49,573 nucleotides of DNA from Bacteroidaceae bacterium (GTDB lineage: Bacteria > Bacteroidota > Bacteroidia > Bacteroidales > Bacteroidaceae): contig JAFXXQ010000021.1 in the NCBI GenBank assembly GCA_017542145.1, positions 1 through 49,573 on the forward strand, read 5' to 3'. Shown piece by piece: positions 38,255 to 48,289 of this stretch (position 1 is its first letter; each line of letters starts with the position of its first letter). The notes below the pieces were generated by a model. It did no database searches, had not been told where the DNA came from, and saw only the letters and a program-made list of their open reading frames with translations. The position numbers were made by a program, and so were the translations under genes.

Positions 38255-38836
38255 ATGAAACACAAGGTAATGGCTGTGACGTACGAACTGTACGTGGATA
38301 TGGACGGCGAGGAGACGCTGGTGGAAGAGTGCACGAAGGAGCGCCCGTTCTGTTTCGTGACGGGTGTGGGCTATACGTTCGAGGCCTTCGAGACGGCGTT
38401 GCTACCGCTGGCCGTGGGCGAGAAGTTCGAATTTGTCGTCAAGGCCGACGAGGCCAACGGCAAGCGCAACGAGGACTATGTGTTCGACGTTGACAAGAGC
38501 ATCTTCTACGTCGATGGCGAGTTTCCTGCCGACGAGGTTTGGCCGGGCAACGTGGTGCCCATGCTGGATGCCGACGGCAACCGACTGCAAGCCACGATAG
38601 TATCCGTAAAGAAAGACAAGGTGACGATTGACCTGAACCATCCGCTTGCAGACAAGGACCTGCACTTCAAGGGGGTGGTGATAGAGAACCGCCCAGCCAC
38701 GGACGACGAGGTGAAGGGCGTGACACAGGGCTGCTGCGGAGGATGCAAAGGAGGCGACCAGGGCTGCGGAGGATGCAAAGGAGGCGACGCGAACTGCGAA
38801 GCCGACGGGTGCTGCGAAGGATGCAAACAGGACTGA
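38255..38836 (+). CDS. slyD: SlyD-type FKBP peptidyl-prolyl isomerase with Cys-rich tail
   Basis: This 193-residue protein has a SlyD-like FKBP domain with an insert-in-flap chaperone segment (FDVDKSIFYVDGEF) and the family motif NHPLADKDLHFKGVV. The last 35 residues are Gly/Cys-rich, with repeated GCxGGCKGGD units and at least nine Cys. E. coli SlyD has a His-rich tail that binds nickel; here Cys replaces His, which suggests a thiol metal site for Ni, Zn or Cu. The protein is cytoplasmic. It has its own promoter and precedes aroC by 77 bp. Confidence 0.88.
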   Translation: MKHKVMAVTYELYVDMDGEETLVEECTKERPFCFVTGVGYTFEAFETALLPLAVGEKFEFVVKADEANGKRNEDYVFDVDKSIFYVDGEFPADEVWPGNVVPMLDADGNRLQATIVSVKKDKVTIDLNHPLADKDLHFKGVVIENRPATDDEVKGVTQGCCGGCKGGDQGCGGCKGGDANCEADGCCEGCKQD

Positions 38837-38913
38837 TTTTTTAGTTCGTAGTTCATGGTCCATCATTCATAGTTAATTCCTCGTTTCTAATCCCTAATTC
38901 TACCATTTTAGAA

Positions 38914-39912
38914 ATGAATACGTTCGGTACTCTTTTCAGGCTGACGACGTTTGGCGAGTCGCACGGCGCGGCTATCGGAGGCGTTGTGGACGGCATGCCT
39001 GCAGGCGTGACGATTGACATGGACTTCGTCCGTAGCGAGATGGCACGCCGACGCCCAGGGCAGAGCGCCCTTGTGACGCCTCGGAGTGAGGCCGACGAGG
39101 TGGAGTTCCTCTCGGGCATCTTCGAAGGGCGCAGCACGGGCACCCCCATTGGCTTCATCATCCGCAATACCGACACACGTCCGAAGGACTACGACGATGC
39201 CGCACGCTGGTACCGTCCCTCGCACGCCGACTATACCTACGCCCAGAAGTACGGCCTGCGCGACTATCGCGGAGGCGGACGGGCCTCGGCCCGCGAAACA
39301 GCTGTGCGCGTGGCAGGCGGCGCGCTGGCAAAGCTGGTGCTGCGCGACGAGGGCATCAGCGTGGAGGCACGTCTGGCGCAGGTGGGCTGCGAAAAGCGGG
39401 CGGAGAACATGCAAGTCCTCATCGAACAGGTGAAGAAGGAGGGCGACAGCATAGGGGGCATCGTCAGCTGCACAATAACGGGCTGTCCTGCAGGGCTGGG
39501 CGAGCCTGTCTATGGCAAGCTGCACGCCGCCTTGGGAGCTTCCATGCTGAGCATCAACGCCTGTCACGGCTTCGACTACGGAAGCGGCTTCGAGGGCGTG
39601 GGCATGAAGGGCTCGGAGCAGAACGATGCTTTCGTCCATCGCCCTGACGGCACCATCGGCACAGCCACCAACCACTCGGGAGGCATACAGGGAGGCATCA
39701 GCAACGGCGAGCCCATCACGTTCCGCGTGCTATTCAAGCCCACGCCTACCATCCTGAAGCCTCAGCAGACGGTTGACAGCGAGGGAAACGAGGGGGTACT
39801 CGCCATGAAGGGGCGTCACGACCCGTGCGTAGCCGTGAGAGCCGTGCCCGTGGTAGAGGCTATGGCTGCAATGACAATAGTGGATTTCCTGTTAATTAAC
39901 GCGTGTCGCTGA
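38914..39912 (+). CDS. aroC: Chorismate synthase
   Basis: This 332-residue enzyme converts EPSP to chorismate with reduced FMN, the last step of the shikimate pathway. Motifs include TTFGESHG at the N-terminus, RRRPGQS, the RPSHADYTY segment, and [18 protein letters not shown]. Chorismate synthases usually have 350-360 residues, so this is slightly short at the C-terminus, ending [12 protein letters not shown]. Its last 21 bases overlap the end of the convergent rel gene, so no terminator separates them. Confidence 0.93.
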   Translation: MNTFGTLFRLTTFGESHGAAIGGVVDGMPAGVTIDMDFVRSEMARRRPGQSALVTPRSEADEVEFLSGIFEGRSTGTPIGFIIRNTDTRPKDYDDAARWYRPSHADYTYAQKYGLRDYRGGGRASARETAVRVAGGALAKLVLRDEGISVEARLAQVGCEKRAENMQVLIEQVKKEGDSIGGIVSCTITGCPAGLGEPVYGKLHAALGASMLSINACHGFDYGSGFEGVGMKGSEQNDAFVHRPDGTIGTATNHSGGIQGGISNGEPITFRVLFKPTPTILKPQQTVDSEGNEGVLAMKGRHDPCVAVRAVPVVEAMAAMTIVDFLLINACR

Positions 39913-42228
39913 GGAGACGTCCTTTAGGCGCTTCAAGGCGGTAGTGACGGTGCGGATGTCGGCAACATCGTGGACACGCAGCCGGATGGTGCCCTCGAAG
40001 AGTCCGTCGTGCGCCTCGATGACAATCTTTTCCATATAGACGCTGAGCTGCGACGAGATGATGTCGGTAATCCTGCCGAGGACGCCGAGACCGTCGATGC
40101 CGCTGATGGCAATAGTGGCGGAAAAGAAGACCACCTTATTGGTGTTCCACGTAGCTGCAAGGATGCGTGAGCCGTAGGCAGCCTTCAGTTTGGCAGCCTC
40201 AGGGCAATTGCGCTTGTGAATGACGATGTGGCCGTTGTCATCGATATAACCGAGCACATCGTCACCGGCAATGGGGTTGCAGCAGGGAGCCATGTGGTAG
40301 CGGGTACGGATGAGTTCATCGGTAAGCAACAGGGGACGACGACGGTCGATGGTGCTGACATCGAAGGTATCGGCAGCTGTTGGCGTGTTCTCAGAAGAAG
40401 CGGAGCCTGACTTTTTATCTGTCTGCGTTGTCTTAGGCTTGCGGCGGAACAGGCTGGTGATGCCGTTAGAGCCACGCACAGCTGTGCGCTCTACTTCCCC
40501 AAGCACGATGTTGCCACGTCCGATGGCGGCGTAGAGTTTTTCGCGACTATCATAGCCATGTAGACGCCCAATCTTGTCGATGGCAATGCTGTTGAGGGGC
40601 ATGTCCTCCTTCTCAAAGAAGGCGTTCAAACGCTCCTCACCCTCTTTTTGCGCAGCACGCTCCTCGCGACGTAAGGCTGCCTGAATCTTACTCTTCGCTT
40701 TGGCGGTGGTAACGAAAGTGAGCCACTCAGGGTCAACATGCTGGGTACGCGAGGTAAGGACTTCTATCTGATCACCGCTGGAGAGGCGGTAGTTGGGCGA
40801 CTCCAGCCTGTGGTTGACCTTGGCACCGATACAATGGGTGCCCACCATCGTATGGATGAGGAAGGCGAAGTCAAGTACCGTACTGCCCTGCGGCAGGGTG
40901 CGGATGTCGCCTTTGGGAGTTACGACGAAAATCTCCGAAGCATAGAGGTTGAGCTTGATAGCATCGAGGAAGTCCATCGCGTTAGGCTGCGGGTCGTCGA
41001 GGATCTCGCGGATATTACGGAGCCACTTGTCAAGTTCCTCATCGTCGATGACGGCCTCGGAGTTTTCGATGTTCTGCCGCTCGGCATCCTTGTACTTCCA
41101 GTGGGCGGCAACGCCCTGCTCGGCAATGTCGTCCATACGCTGGCTGCGAATCTGCACCTCCACCCATACGGCTTTCTTCTGCTGGTCGGCAAGCAGTTTC
41201 TCCTCTTCCGTCTGACGGCTCATCAAAGTCATGTGTAGTGCCTGGTAGCCATTGGTCTTGGGATGGGTAACCCAGTCACGAGTACGCTCAGGGTGCACGG
41301 TATAGAGCTTCGACAACGCCACATAGATGTCGAAGCACTCGTTAATCTCCAGCTCCTTCGACTTGGGCTCAAAGATGATGCGGACGGCAAGGATGTCGTA
41401 GATTTCCTCGAAGGGGAGATCCTTTGTCTGCATTTTCTTCCAGATGGAATAGGGAGTTTTGATGCGTCCCTTGATGACGTATTTGAGCCCCATGGCATCG
41501 AGCCGCTGCCGCATGGGTGCTGTGAATCGGTCGTAGAGGGTGTCGCGCTCAGCCTTGGTGGCAGCGAGCTTTTCCTCTATCAGGGCATACTCCTCGGGGT
41601 GCTCGTAACGGAAGCTGAGGTTCTCCAACTCCGTCTTGATTTTGTTCAAGCCGAGGCGGTAAGCCAGTGGGGCGTAGATATACAGGGTTTCGCCCGCTAT
41701 CTTCAACTGTTTGTTAGCCGACATGCTGTTGAGGGTGCGCATGTTGTGCAAACGATCGGCTATCTTGATGAGGATGACGCGGATGTCCTCAGACATGGTG
41801 AGGAGCAGTTTTTTGTAGTTCTCAGCCTGGGCGGAGTCCTTGCTGCCAAAGAAGCTGCCGGAAATCTTCGTAAGCCCCTCAACAATCTGGGCAATCTTGT
41901 CACCGAAGATGTTGCGGATATCCTCAACGGTATATTCGGTGTCCTCGACAACATCGTGAAGCAAGGCGGCACAGATGGAGGTGGAGCCGAGGCCTATCTC
42001 CTCGCAGACAATACGGGCGACAGAGATGGGATGCATGATATACGGTTCACCCGAACGGCGGCGCACACCACGATGGGCATTGCGGGCAAAATTGAAGGCC
42101 CGCTCGATGATTTCCCTCTTCTTGCGGTGTTTTGAGGCAAGGTATATGTCCAGCAATTCGTTGAATGCAGCGGTTATCTGCGCTTCCTCCTGCGCTTCGT
42201 CTGGGATGTAAGGTTCGTCTTTCGTCAT
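39892..42228 (-). CDS. Bifunctional (p)ppGpp synthetase/hydrolase, RelA/SpoT family
   Basis: This 778-residue protein has the full long-RSH order. The HD hydrolase domain has intact HP and HDVVED motifs, the synthetase domain shows [14 protein letters not shown] and DILAVRIIF, the TGS domain starts near [15 protein letters not shown], then a Zn-finger/helical region ([16 protein letters not shown]) and a C-terminal ACT domain. The intact HD residues mark it as able to degrade (p)ppGpp. It sets the stringent response. ATG 42228 is chosen over upstream codons inside the spacer. It is last in the parA-parB-DUF5683-mltD-rel series, a gene order I recognise from Bacteroidetes. Confidence 0.92.
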   Translation of the reverse strand: MTKDEPYIPDEAQEEAQITAAFNELLDIYLASKHRKKREIIERAFNFARNAHRGVRRRSGEPYIMHPISVARIVCEEIGLGSTSICAALLHDVVEDTEYTVEDIRNIFGDKIAQIVEGLTKISGSFFGSKDSAQAENYKKLLLTMSEDIRVILIKIADRLHNMRTLNSMSANKQLKIAGETLYIYAPLAYRLGLNKIKTELENLSFRYEHPEEYALIEEKLAATKAERDTLYDRFTAPMRQRLDAMGLKYVIKGRIKTPYSIWKKMQTKDLPFEEIYDILAVRIIFEPKSKELEINECFDIYVALSKLYTVHPERTRDWVTHPKTNGYQALHMTLMSRQTEEEKLLADQQKKAVWVEVQIRSQRMDDIAEQGVAAHWKYKDAERQNIENSEAVIDDEELDKWLRNIREILDDPQPNAMDFLDAIKLNLYASEIFVVTPKGDIRTLPQGSTVLDFAFLIHTMVGTHCIGAKVNHRLESPNYRLSSGDQIEVLTSRTQHVDPEWLTFVTTAKAKSKIQAALRREERAAQKEGEERLNAFFEKEDMPLNSIAIDKIGRLHGYDSREKLYAAIGRGNIVLGEVERTAVRGSNGITSLFRRKPKTTQTDKKSGSASSENTPTAADTFDVSTIDRRRPLLLTDELIRTRYHMAPCCNPIAGDDVLGYIDDNGHIVIHKRNCPEAAKLKAAYGSRILAATWNTNKVVFFSATIAISGIDGLGVLGRITDIISSQLSVYMEKIVIEAHDGLFEGTIRLRVHDVADIRTVTTALKRLKDVSSATRVN

Positions 42229-42248
42229 GGCATAGAGAAAAGAAAACG

Positions 42249-43631
42249 TTATTTGTATATTTTCAGGGTTTTCCCTGCGGTAATACGGTCGTTGCGCAGC
42301 CCATTCCACTTCTTTATCTGCGAAACGGTGACGCCATACTTCCGGGCAATGGTGCCCAACGATTCTCCCGCACGAATCCTATGGATGGTCACGCTGCCCT
42401 TCCCTGTCCTTGCGCTGCTGCGGCTAGAGGTGACGGGCTGGGGCTCTACCACCTTCCGTGGGGGGAAGAAGGTGTCGTGCTGATAGGCATAGACGGTGTC
42501 CATTTTGTCGATGAAAACGGCTATTTTGTCCATCGGAAGGCGGAGGGAATAGGGCTCATAGGCTCCGGGAATGAGGTCTTCCTTGTACTGCGGATTGAGG
42601 GCACGTAGGGCCTCCATGTCGATATCGCAGACAGCAGAAATCTGCTGGAGATAGACGTTGCGATGGAGCATCACGGTGTCGTTAGCTAGCGGCAGCGTGG
42701 TTTCCATGGGACAGATGCCGTGCTCGGCATAGTAGTTCATGATGTAGTTGGCAGCAATGAAGGCGGGGACATAGCCGCGCGTTTCGCGGGGCAAGTTCCA
42801 ATAGATATCCCAGAAATCAGGGCGCGCACCGCTGCCCGAGCGGTGGATGGCCTTGTTGACATTGCCGGCACCGCAGTTATACGCAGCGATAGCCAACGTC
42901 CAGTCGCCCAGCAGATCATACATATCGCGCAGATGGTGCGCCGCTGCCCATGTCGCCTTGATAGGATCGCGCCGCTCGTCCACAAGGCTGTTCAACTTCA
43001 AGCCGTAGGATTTGCCCGTGGGGTACATGAACTGCCACATTCCCGTAGCACCCGCACGCGACACAGCGATTGGGTTCATGGCCGACTCAATGACGGGCAG
43101 ATACTTCAGTTCCTGAGGCACGCCATAGAAGTCAAGCGCCTGCTCGATAATGGGCGAGTAGAATTGCATCACACCCAGCATGTAAGACACCAGTGCCCTG
43201 CTACGACTGGCATAGCGGTCGATGACAACGCGAACGGGCTGATTGTAGACCATCGGGACGATGGTAGGCAGGTTGTCCAGCCGCTGGCGATAGACGGAAT
43301 CGGGGAAATCGGGGTTTGTTCCGCTGCCCACGCAAAGGCTGTCGTAAAGCAGATATTTGCGTGAATGCCAGTCATGAAGCAGGCTGTCGAGGTTCACGGA
43401 CATGCTCTCAAGCACGGCCATAGAGTCATCGCGGATGGTACGCCAGGTATCGGAACGGGGAGTCTCGCGGAGTGGTTGCTCCACGGCAGCGGGTTCGGCT
43501 TCAATCCACACCGTGTCCACAATCACTATCGTATCCGTCTTTATCACGGGCACACGTTTCTTGCGGATGCCTACAATCTGTGCAGGCAGCAGCGTCAGCA
43601 GGGCTAAGAGTATAACGAGCGGTTTATTCAT
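42249..43631 (-). CDS. Membrane-bound lytic murein transglycosylase, MltD-like
   Basis: This 460-residue protein has an N-terminal signal (MNKPLVILLALLTLLPAQIVG), an SLT domain with the catalytic Glu in VIESAMNP and the motifs ATGMWQFM and AIAAYNCGAGNV, and a single C-terminal LysM repeat (GESLGTIARKYGV) for peptidoglycan binding. It cuts glycan strands to 1,6-anhydro ends. Position 43637 is TTG, so ATG 43631 is used; it lies two bases after the DUF5683 stop. The 20-nt gap to rel suggests co-transcription. Confidence 0.92.
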   Translation of the reverse strand: MNKPLVILLALLTLLPAQIVGIRKKRVPVIKTDTIVIVDTVWIEAEPAAVEQPLRETPRSDTWRTIRDDSMAVLESMSVNLDSLLHDWHSRKYLLYDSLCVGSGTNPDFPDSVYRQRLDNLPTIVPMVYNQPVRVVIDRYASRSRALVSYMLGVMQFYSPIIEQALDFYGVPQELKYLPVIESAMNPIAVSRAGATGMWQFMYPTGKSYGLKLNSLVDERRDPIKATWAAAHHLRDMYDLLGDWTLAIAAYNCGAGNVNKAIHRSGSGARPDFWDIYWNLPRETRGYVPAFIAANYIMNYYAEHGICPMETTLPLANDTVMLHRNVYLQQISAVCDIDMEALRALNPQYKEDLIPGAYEPYSLRLPMDKIAVFIDKMDTVYAYQHDTFFPPRKVVEPQPVTSSRSSARTGKGSVTIHRIRAGESLGTIARKYGVTVSQIKKWNGLRNDRITAGKTLKIYK

Positions 43632-43633
43632 AT

Positions 43634-44407
43634 TCAAAAGGTTAGGCTACACCTCACTCCCAAGGAGCTTGAGCGCAAGGAATAATAATTAACGGAGGGG
43701 ATGACAGAGGGGCGAACATGCAGCCCGAGGTCTTCCGAAATGTCAAAGTGGGAGAGCTCGGCATCGACGTAGGCATCGATAATGGAGATAGCATAGACGC
43801 CGATGAAGCTGAAGATGCTGAGGTCGCGGTAACGGCGGTAGTTGTCCTTGCGGTTCTTGAACACCCGCTTCAAGTATTCTTCATTCGCCGCGACATTGTA
43901 GTGGGGCGGAAGGAAATCCTCGTAACTGGCTGTAGCGGGGTCGTCGTCCATGATGTCGAGATAGGCTTGCGAATAGTCCCTGTACATCTGGTTGTTCCAC
44001 GTCAGGGCGTATGCACAGCCTAGGAATCCACCATAGACGATGGGCAACTTCCAGTACTTGCGGTTGTAAATCTGTCCTCCACCGGGGAAGGCGATGCCAA
44101 TCCACGTGGCTCGTGCGGGGTCGGGTGACCATACTTCGGCTGCTGCCAACGAGTCGGCGCTGACGACGGCAATACTGTCGCTGCCTATCAGCACGAGGCT
44201 GTCGGCTGTGGCTTTCACCAGACTGTCGGTTGCGACAGAGAGCAGCGAATCCGTGAGGATAACCTGAGCAGACGACGAGATGGAAAAATGAAGATTAAAG
44301 ATTAAAAAGAAAAGGATGAACCATGAAAAACAGATGGCCCTGCAAGCGGTAGCGCCTGCAAACCCCGTCAGGGAGTTATGGGACATCTTGTACTTCATGC
44401 CTTTCAT
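43634..44407 (-). CDS. DUF5683 membrane protein
   Basis: This 257-residue protein has an N-terminal signal-anchor (CFSWFILFFLIFNLHFSIS), a Ser/Asp/Ala-rich linker with TDSL repeats, and the DUF5683 core: PARATWIGIAFPGGGQIYNR with KYWKLPIVYGG following, and a helix FSFIGVYAISIIDAYVDAEL. It probably sits in the inner membrane. Its fixed place between parB and mltD suggests a role linked to the cell wall, but nothing is proven. It starts two bases after the parB stop. Confidence 0.85.
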   Translation of the reverse strand: MKGMKYKMSHNSLTGFAGATACRAICFSWFILFFLIFNLHFSISSSAQVILTDSLLSVATDSLVKATADSLVLIGSDSIAVVSADSLAAAEVWSPDPARATWIGIAFPGGGQIYNRKYWKLPIVYGGFLGCAYALTWNNQMYRDYSQAYLDIMDDDPATASYEDFLPPHYNVAANEEYLKRVFKNRKDNYRRYRDLSIFSFIGVYAISIIDAYVDAELSHFDISEDLGLHVRPSVIPSVNYYSLRSSSLGVRCSLTF

Positions 44408-44409
44408 CT

Positions 44410-45294
44410 TTATTTTCTTAGCTTATCCAACAAGGCGATGATGCGCTCGAGCTCCTTCTCGTTGGCAAAGGGGAGGACAATCTTGCCCTTTCCCTTGGCG
44501 CCGATGGAGAGCCGCACATCCGTGCGGAAGTATGTGGCAAGATGTTTCTGCAGTTCATCGTAGTCGGTGCTGGCTTTCTGGAGCGAAGCTTTCTTCTCCT
44601 TCGCGCTCCCTGTCTTGCCGACGGCCTTCACCAGTTCCTCTACCTTGCGGACAGAGTAGCCGTTTTCGCGAATCTCGTGGAAAAGCCTCAGCTGCTCGCC
44701 CCAGTCGTCCACCGCCAACAGGGCACGGGCGTGGCCCATGTCGATGTCTTTGTTTTTCAGCGCCACCTGAATCTCGCCAGGCAGTTTGAACAGACGCAGA
44801 TAGTTGGCGATGGTGGCACGGTTTTTGCCGACGCGCTCGCTTAAGTCGTCTTGCGTGATGTCCAGTTCATCAATGAGCCCCTTATAGGCCAGAGCTATTT
44901 CCATAGGATTCAAGTCAGCACGCTGGATGTTCTCCACGAGGGCCAGCTCCAACACGCTTTTGTCCTCCACCTCCTTGATGTATGCGGGGATGGTGGTGAG
45001 GCCTGCCAGCCGCGAAGCCCTCCAGCGCCGTTCGCCCGCCACAATCTGGTAGCTGTCGGCACCTGTCTTGCGCAACGTCACGGGCTGAATGACGCCGTAG
45101 GTGCGGATGGATTCTGCCAGCTCGTGCAGCGTCTCCTCGTCAAAGTCCTTGCGGGGCTGGTCGGGGTTGGGCGAAATCTGTGCGAGGGGAATCTCGCTAA
45201 TGATGGACGAGCCTGCCGTTGTCACCTCGCCACCGGTATCGATAAGGGCATCAAGCCCACGGCCAAGCCCTGTATGTTTTTTCGTTGATGACAT
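44410..45294 (-). CDS. parB: Chromosome partitioning protein ParB
   Basis: This 294-residue ParB/Spo0J has an N-terminal ParA-stimulating segment (HTGLGRGLDALI), a CTP-binding domain with GERRWRA and ENIQRADLNPMEIA, a helix-turn-helix for parS (DLSERVGKNRATIANYLRL), and a Lys-rich C-terminal dimerisation region. ATG 45294 gives the canonical start MSSTKKHTGLGRG; an upstream in-frame codon at 45315 is unlikely. It is separated from parA by 65 bp that contain a hairpin. Confidence 0.93.
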   Translation of the reverse strand: MSSTKKHTGLGRGLDALIDTGGEVTTAGSSIISEIPLAQISPNPDQPRKDFDEETLHELAESIRTYGVIQPVTLRKTGADSYQIVAGERRWRASRLAGLTTIPAYIKEVEDKSVLELALVENIQRADLNPMEIALAYKGLIDELDITQDDLSERVGKNRATIANYLRLFKLPGEIQVALKNKDIDMGHARALLAVDDWGEQLRLFHEIRENGYSVRKVEELVKAVGKTGSAKEKKASLQKASTDYDELQKHLATYFRTDVRLSIGAKGKGKIVLPFANEKELERIIALLDKLRK

Positions 45295-45331
45295 ATTACC
45301 TTTCACTTTTCTCAATTCAATTTTCCGAAAT

Positions 45332-45371
45332 AAAAAAGGGAGTGACTATAACTTTTTAATCACTCTTTTTT
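45332..45371 (-). terminator. Hairpin with T-run between parA and parB
   Basis: On the minus strand AAAAAAGAGTGA and TCACTCCCTTTTTT pair around a 14-base loop and end in six T. The parA stop codon lies in the stem. The hairpin would let only part of the transcription pass into parB unless parB has its own promoter. Confidence 0.55.
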
Positions 45372-46133
45372 CTCATTCTTCATCATTATCTCTTGTGCGA
45401 GACGCAAGTAGCTTCTTGCGCCCTGCGAATCGGCGTCGTAGAGCAGCACAGGGATGCCGTGACTGGGGGCTTCGGCCAGACGGACGCCGCGGGGGATGAC
45501 GGTCTCGAACACCAGATCCTGAAAGTGGCGCCGCACCTCGTCGAGCACCTGATTGCTGAGGCGCAGACGGCTATCGAACATCGTCAACAGGAAACCCTCG
45601 ATGCTCAGGGGCGGATTGAGCCGCTGCTTGATCAGCTTGATGGTATTCAGCAATTTGCTGATGCCCTCAAGGGCAAAATATTCGCATTGAACGGGAATGA
45701 TGACCGAATCAGCCGCCACCAGCGCATTCACCGTGATGAGCCCCAGCGAAGGCGAGCAGTCAATGAGAATATAGTCGTAGCTCTCCTTCAGCGCAGCTAC
45801 CACGCGACGCATGGCAGTCTCGCGGTTGGCAATGCTCAGCATCTCGATCTCCGCTCCTACCAAGTCGATGTGCGACGAGATGATGTCAAGCCCCTCGACC
45901 TCCGTCTGCTGCACGGCATCAGCCGGCTCACAACGACCGATGATACATTCGTATATCGTATTTTCTACCTTGCGCACATCAACGCCCAGGCCCGACGAGG
46001 CATTCGCCTGCGGGTCAGCGTCTATCAGCAGCACACGCCTCTCCAACGTTGCCAACGAAGCTGCCAGATTGATGGCCGTGGTAGTCTTGCCCACACCACC
46101 CTTCTGATTAGCCAGCGCTATGATTTTTCCCAT
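45360..46133 (-). CDS. parA: Chromosome partitioning ATPase ParA (Soj)
   Basis: This 257-residue ParA/MinD-family ATPase has the deviant Walker A loop NQKGGVGKTT near residue 9, Walker A' DADPQANASSGLG and Walker B DYILIDCSPSLGL. It is a chromosomal, short-form ParA without an N-terminal HTH. With ParB it moves the origin region. A -7 box lies at 46165-46172, and the gene is divergent from surE. Confidence 0.94.
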   Translation of the reverse strand: MGKIIALANQKGGVGKTTTAINLAASLATLERRVLLIDADPQANASSGLGVDVRKVENTIYECIIGRCEPADAVQQTEVEGLDIISSHIDLVGAEIEMLSIANRETAMRRVVAALKESYDYILIDCSPSLGLITVNALVAADSVIIPVQCEYFALEGISKLLNTIKLIKQRLNPPLSIEGFLLTMFDSRLRLSNQVLDEVRRHFQDLVFETVIPRGVRLAEAPSHGIPVLLYDADSQGARSYLRLAQEIMMKNEKKE

Positions 46134-46164
46134 ACTTTCCGTGTTTATACTCTATTTCAAGCTG

Positions 46165-46172
46165 CGAAGGTA
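46165..46172 (-). promoter_or_regulatory. -7 box of parA
   Basis: TACCTTCG on the minus strand, 32 nt before the ATG, in the 136-bp divergent spacer between parA and surE. Confidence 0.55.
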
Positions 46173-46257
46173 ATGAAAAAGTCGGCTATTGGCGGAAGAA
46201 ATTCTACTAAACTTTTAAAAAATGTGGATAAATGGCGCTTTTTGTGGAAAATCGCAC

Positions 46258-46265
46258 TAACTTTG
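46258..46265 (+). promoter_or_regulatory. -7 box of surE-lpxB
   Basis: TAACTTTG ends 4 nt before the surE ATG, so the transcript should have almost no leader. It is preceded by TCGCAC, the end of the conserved spacer motif, but TTTG is at 13 rather than 20 nt. Confidence 0.5.
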
Positions 46266-46269
46266 CCCC

Positions 46270-47037
46270 ATGAAACCGCTGATACTTATTTCCAACGACG
46301 ACGGCTACCAGTCCGGTGGCCTGCAGTCTCTCATCGAAGCGTTGCGCCCGCTAGCGCGGCTGGTGGTAGTCGCCCCCGACAAGGGCCGTTCCGGCATGGC
46401 CTGCGCCTGCACCTTCAGCGTGCCCGTCTACAAATGGCTGGTTGCCGACAACGACGATGTCGCCGTCTGGGGCTGTTCGGGCACGCCAGTCGATTGCGTA
46501 AAACTGGCCTTTGCCGATGTGCTGACTGAACAACCTGCGATGGTGATAGGTGGCATCAATCATGGTGATAATTCTGCGGTTAATGCCCACTATTCGGGTA
46601 CGATGGGCGTGGTGTACGAAGGATGCATGAAGGGCATACCCTCCGTCGCTTTCTCCCTCGACAGCCACGACCCCTTTGCCGACTTCACCCCCCTCGTGCC
46701 GTGGATACAGAAGATCACCTCTTACGTCCTTGAACGTGGGTTGCCGAAGGGTACCTGTCTGAATGTCAATTTTCCCGCCACACCCACGTACAAAGGGCTG
46801 CGCGTCTGCCGCATGGCGTGGGGGCAATGGAAGAACGAGTTCGAGCGTCGTGACCATCCGCGTGGCGGCGACTATTATTGGCTTACGGGCAAGTTCGAAC
46901 TCGGCGAGCTTTCCGACGCCGATGCCGACCGCGTTGCCCTCAACGAAGGCTACATCGCCGTCACCCCCTTCCGCCTCGATGCCACCGACTACGCCTTGAA
47001 GACAGAACTGGAAAAGGTTTTCTCGGCACACGAATGA
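46270..47037 (+). CDS. surE: 5'/3'-nucleotidase SurE
   Basis: This 255-residue survival protein dephosphorylates nucleoside monophosphates. Metal ligands Asp10-Asp11 appear in ISNDDGYQSGG, with a Ser in KGRSGM and an Asn in GINHGDN; the motif YSGTMGVVYEG follows. It is cytoplasmic and needs a divalent metal. The stop overlaps the lpxB start as ATGA, so the two are translationally coupled. Confidence 0.94.
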   Translation: MKPLILISNDDGYQSGGLQSLIEALRPLARLVVVAPDKGRSGMACACTFSVPVYKWLVADNDDVAVWGCSGTPVDCVKLAFADVLTEQPAMVIGGINHGDNSAVNAHYSGTMGVVYEGCMKGIPSVAFSLDSHDPFADFTPLVPWIQKITSYVLERGLPKGTCLNVNFPATPTYKGLRVCRMAWGQWKNEFERRDHPRGGDYYWLTGKFELGELSDADADRVALNEGYIAVTPFRLDATDYALKTELEKVFSAHE

Positions 47038-48191
47038 AGTACTACCTCATAGCCGGCGAGGCATCGGGCGACCTCCACGCATCGAACCTCATGAAGGCCC
47101 TGCAGCAGCGCGACGCCGAAGCACAGTTCCGTTTCTTCGGGGGCGATGCAATGGCAGCTGTGGGAGGGACGATGGTTATGCACTACAGCCAGTTGGCCTA
47201 CATGGGGTTCGTCCAGGTGGCGCTGCACGCTCGGCCCATCCTCGAGGGCATGCGGCTGTGCAAGCGCGACATCACGTCGTGGTCCCCCGACGTCGTTATC
47301 CTCGTCGACTATCCAGGCTTCAACCTGAAGATTGCCCGCTTCGTCAAGAGCCGCACCTCCATCCCCGTCTGGTACTACATTCCGCCGAAGATATGGGCGT
47401 GGAAGCAACACCGCATCCGCAACATCCGGCGTGATGTGGACGAGGTGTTCTCCATCCTTCCCTTCGAGGTTCCCTTCTACGCCACTCACCATTATACCAT
47501 CCATTACGTGGGCAACCCTTGTGCCGACGCCATTGCCGACTATCGCCGCCAAGCCGTTAGCTGCGAGGTGTTCATCAGTCGCAATAGCCTCAGCGACAAG
47601 CCCCTGGTGGCATTGCTCGCAGGCAGCCGCAAAGCCGAAATACGCGACAATCTGCCACGCATGTTAGAGGCCATCAGAGAATTTCCTGACGTCCAGCCTG
47701 TCGTTGCCGGCGCACCGGGCATCACGCCTGATTTCTATACACCCCTGCTGAAAAGTTACAACGACACTCATCCCCAAGTCCCTGTGGCTGTGGTCTTCGG
47801 GCAGACCTATCCCCTGCTCGACCACGCCCATGCCGCATTGGTGACGTCGGGTACCGCTACGCTTGAGACAGCTCTAATGCGTGTGCCGCAGGTCGTCTGT
47901 TACTACACAAAGATGGGGAAGCTGGTCTCGTTCGCCCGAAGACTCATTCTGAAAGTGCCGTATATCTCGCTTGTCAACCTCATAGCAGGCAAAGAAGTGG
48001 TGCCAGAGTTAGTTGCCGAAGGCATGAACGTGGCAAACATCCGGCATCACCTGCGTCCCTTGCTTGACGACACCCCCACCCGTCAAACTATGCTCGACAG
48101 CTATGACACTCTGATAGAGTCTGTTGGCGAAGCTGGCGTCTCTGCCCGCACCGCAGGGCATATGCTAGAGCTCAAAAAGAAAAGGGAATAA
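47034..48191 (+). CDS. lpxB: Lipid-A-disaccharide synthase
   Basis: This 385-residue GT19 glycosyltransferase joins UDP-diacylglucosamine and lipid X to the lipid A disaccharide. It begins MKYYLIAGEASGDLHASNLM, contains GFVQVALH, YPGFNLKIA, the YIPPKIWAWKQ motif and the nucleotide-sugar site SGTATLETALMRVPQVVCY. ATG 47034 overlaps the surE stop. It shows that the cell makes LPS. Confidence 0.94.
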   Translation: MKYYLIAGEASGDLHASNLMKALQQRDAEAQFRFFGGDAMAAVGGTMVMHYSQLAYMGFVQVALHARPILEGMRLCKRDITSWSPDVVILVDYPGFNLKIARFVKSRTSIPVWYYIPPKIWAWKQHRIRNIRRDVDEVFSILPFEVPFYATHHYTIHYVGNPCADAIADYRRQAVSCEVFISRNSLSDKPLVALLAGSRKAEIRDNLPRMLEAIREFPDVQPVVAGAPGITPDFYTPLLKSYNDTHPQVPVAVVFGQTYPLLDHAHAALVTSGTATLETALMRVPQVVCYYTKMGKLVSFARRLILKVPYISLVNLIAGKEVVPELVAEGMNVANIRHHLRPLLDDTPTRQTMLDSYDTLIESVGEAGVSARTAGHMLELKKKRE

Positions 48192-48289
48192 TACACTTTC
48201 TGACACAAGGCAAAATCAAAACTGTATCTAAAGACGTTTCTGAATATTTTTTGCCTGTATTTTTCCAAATCTAACATATCTTTATTCTC

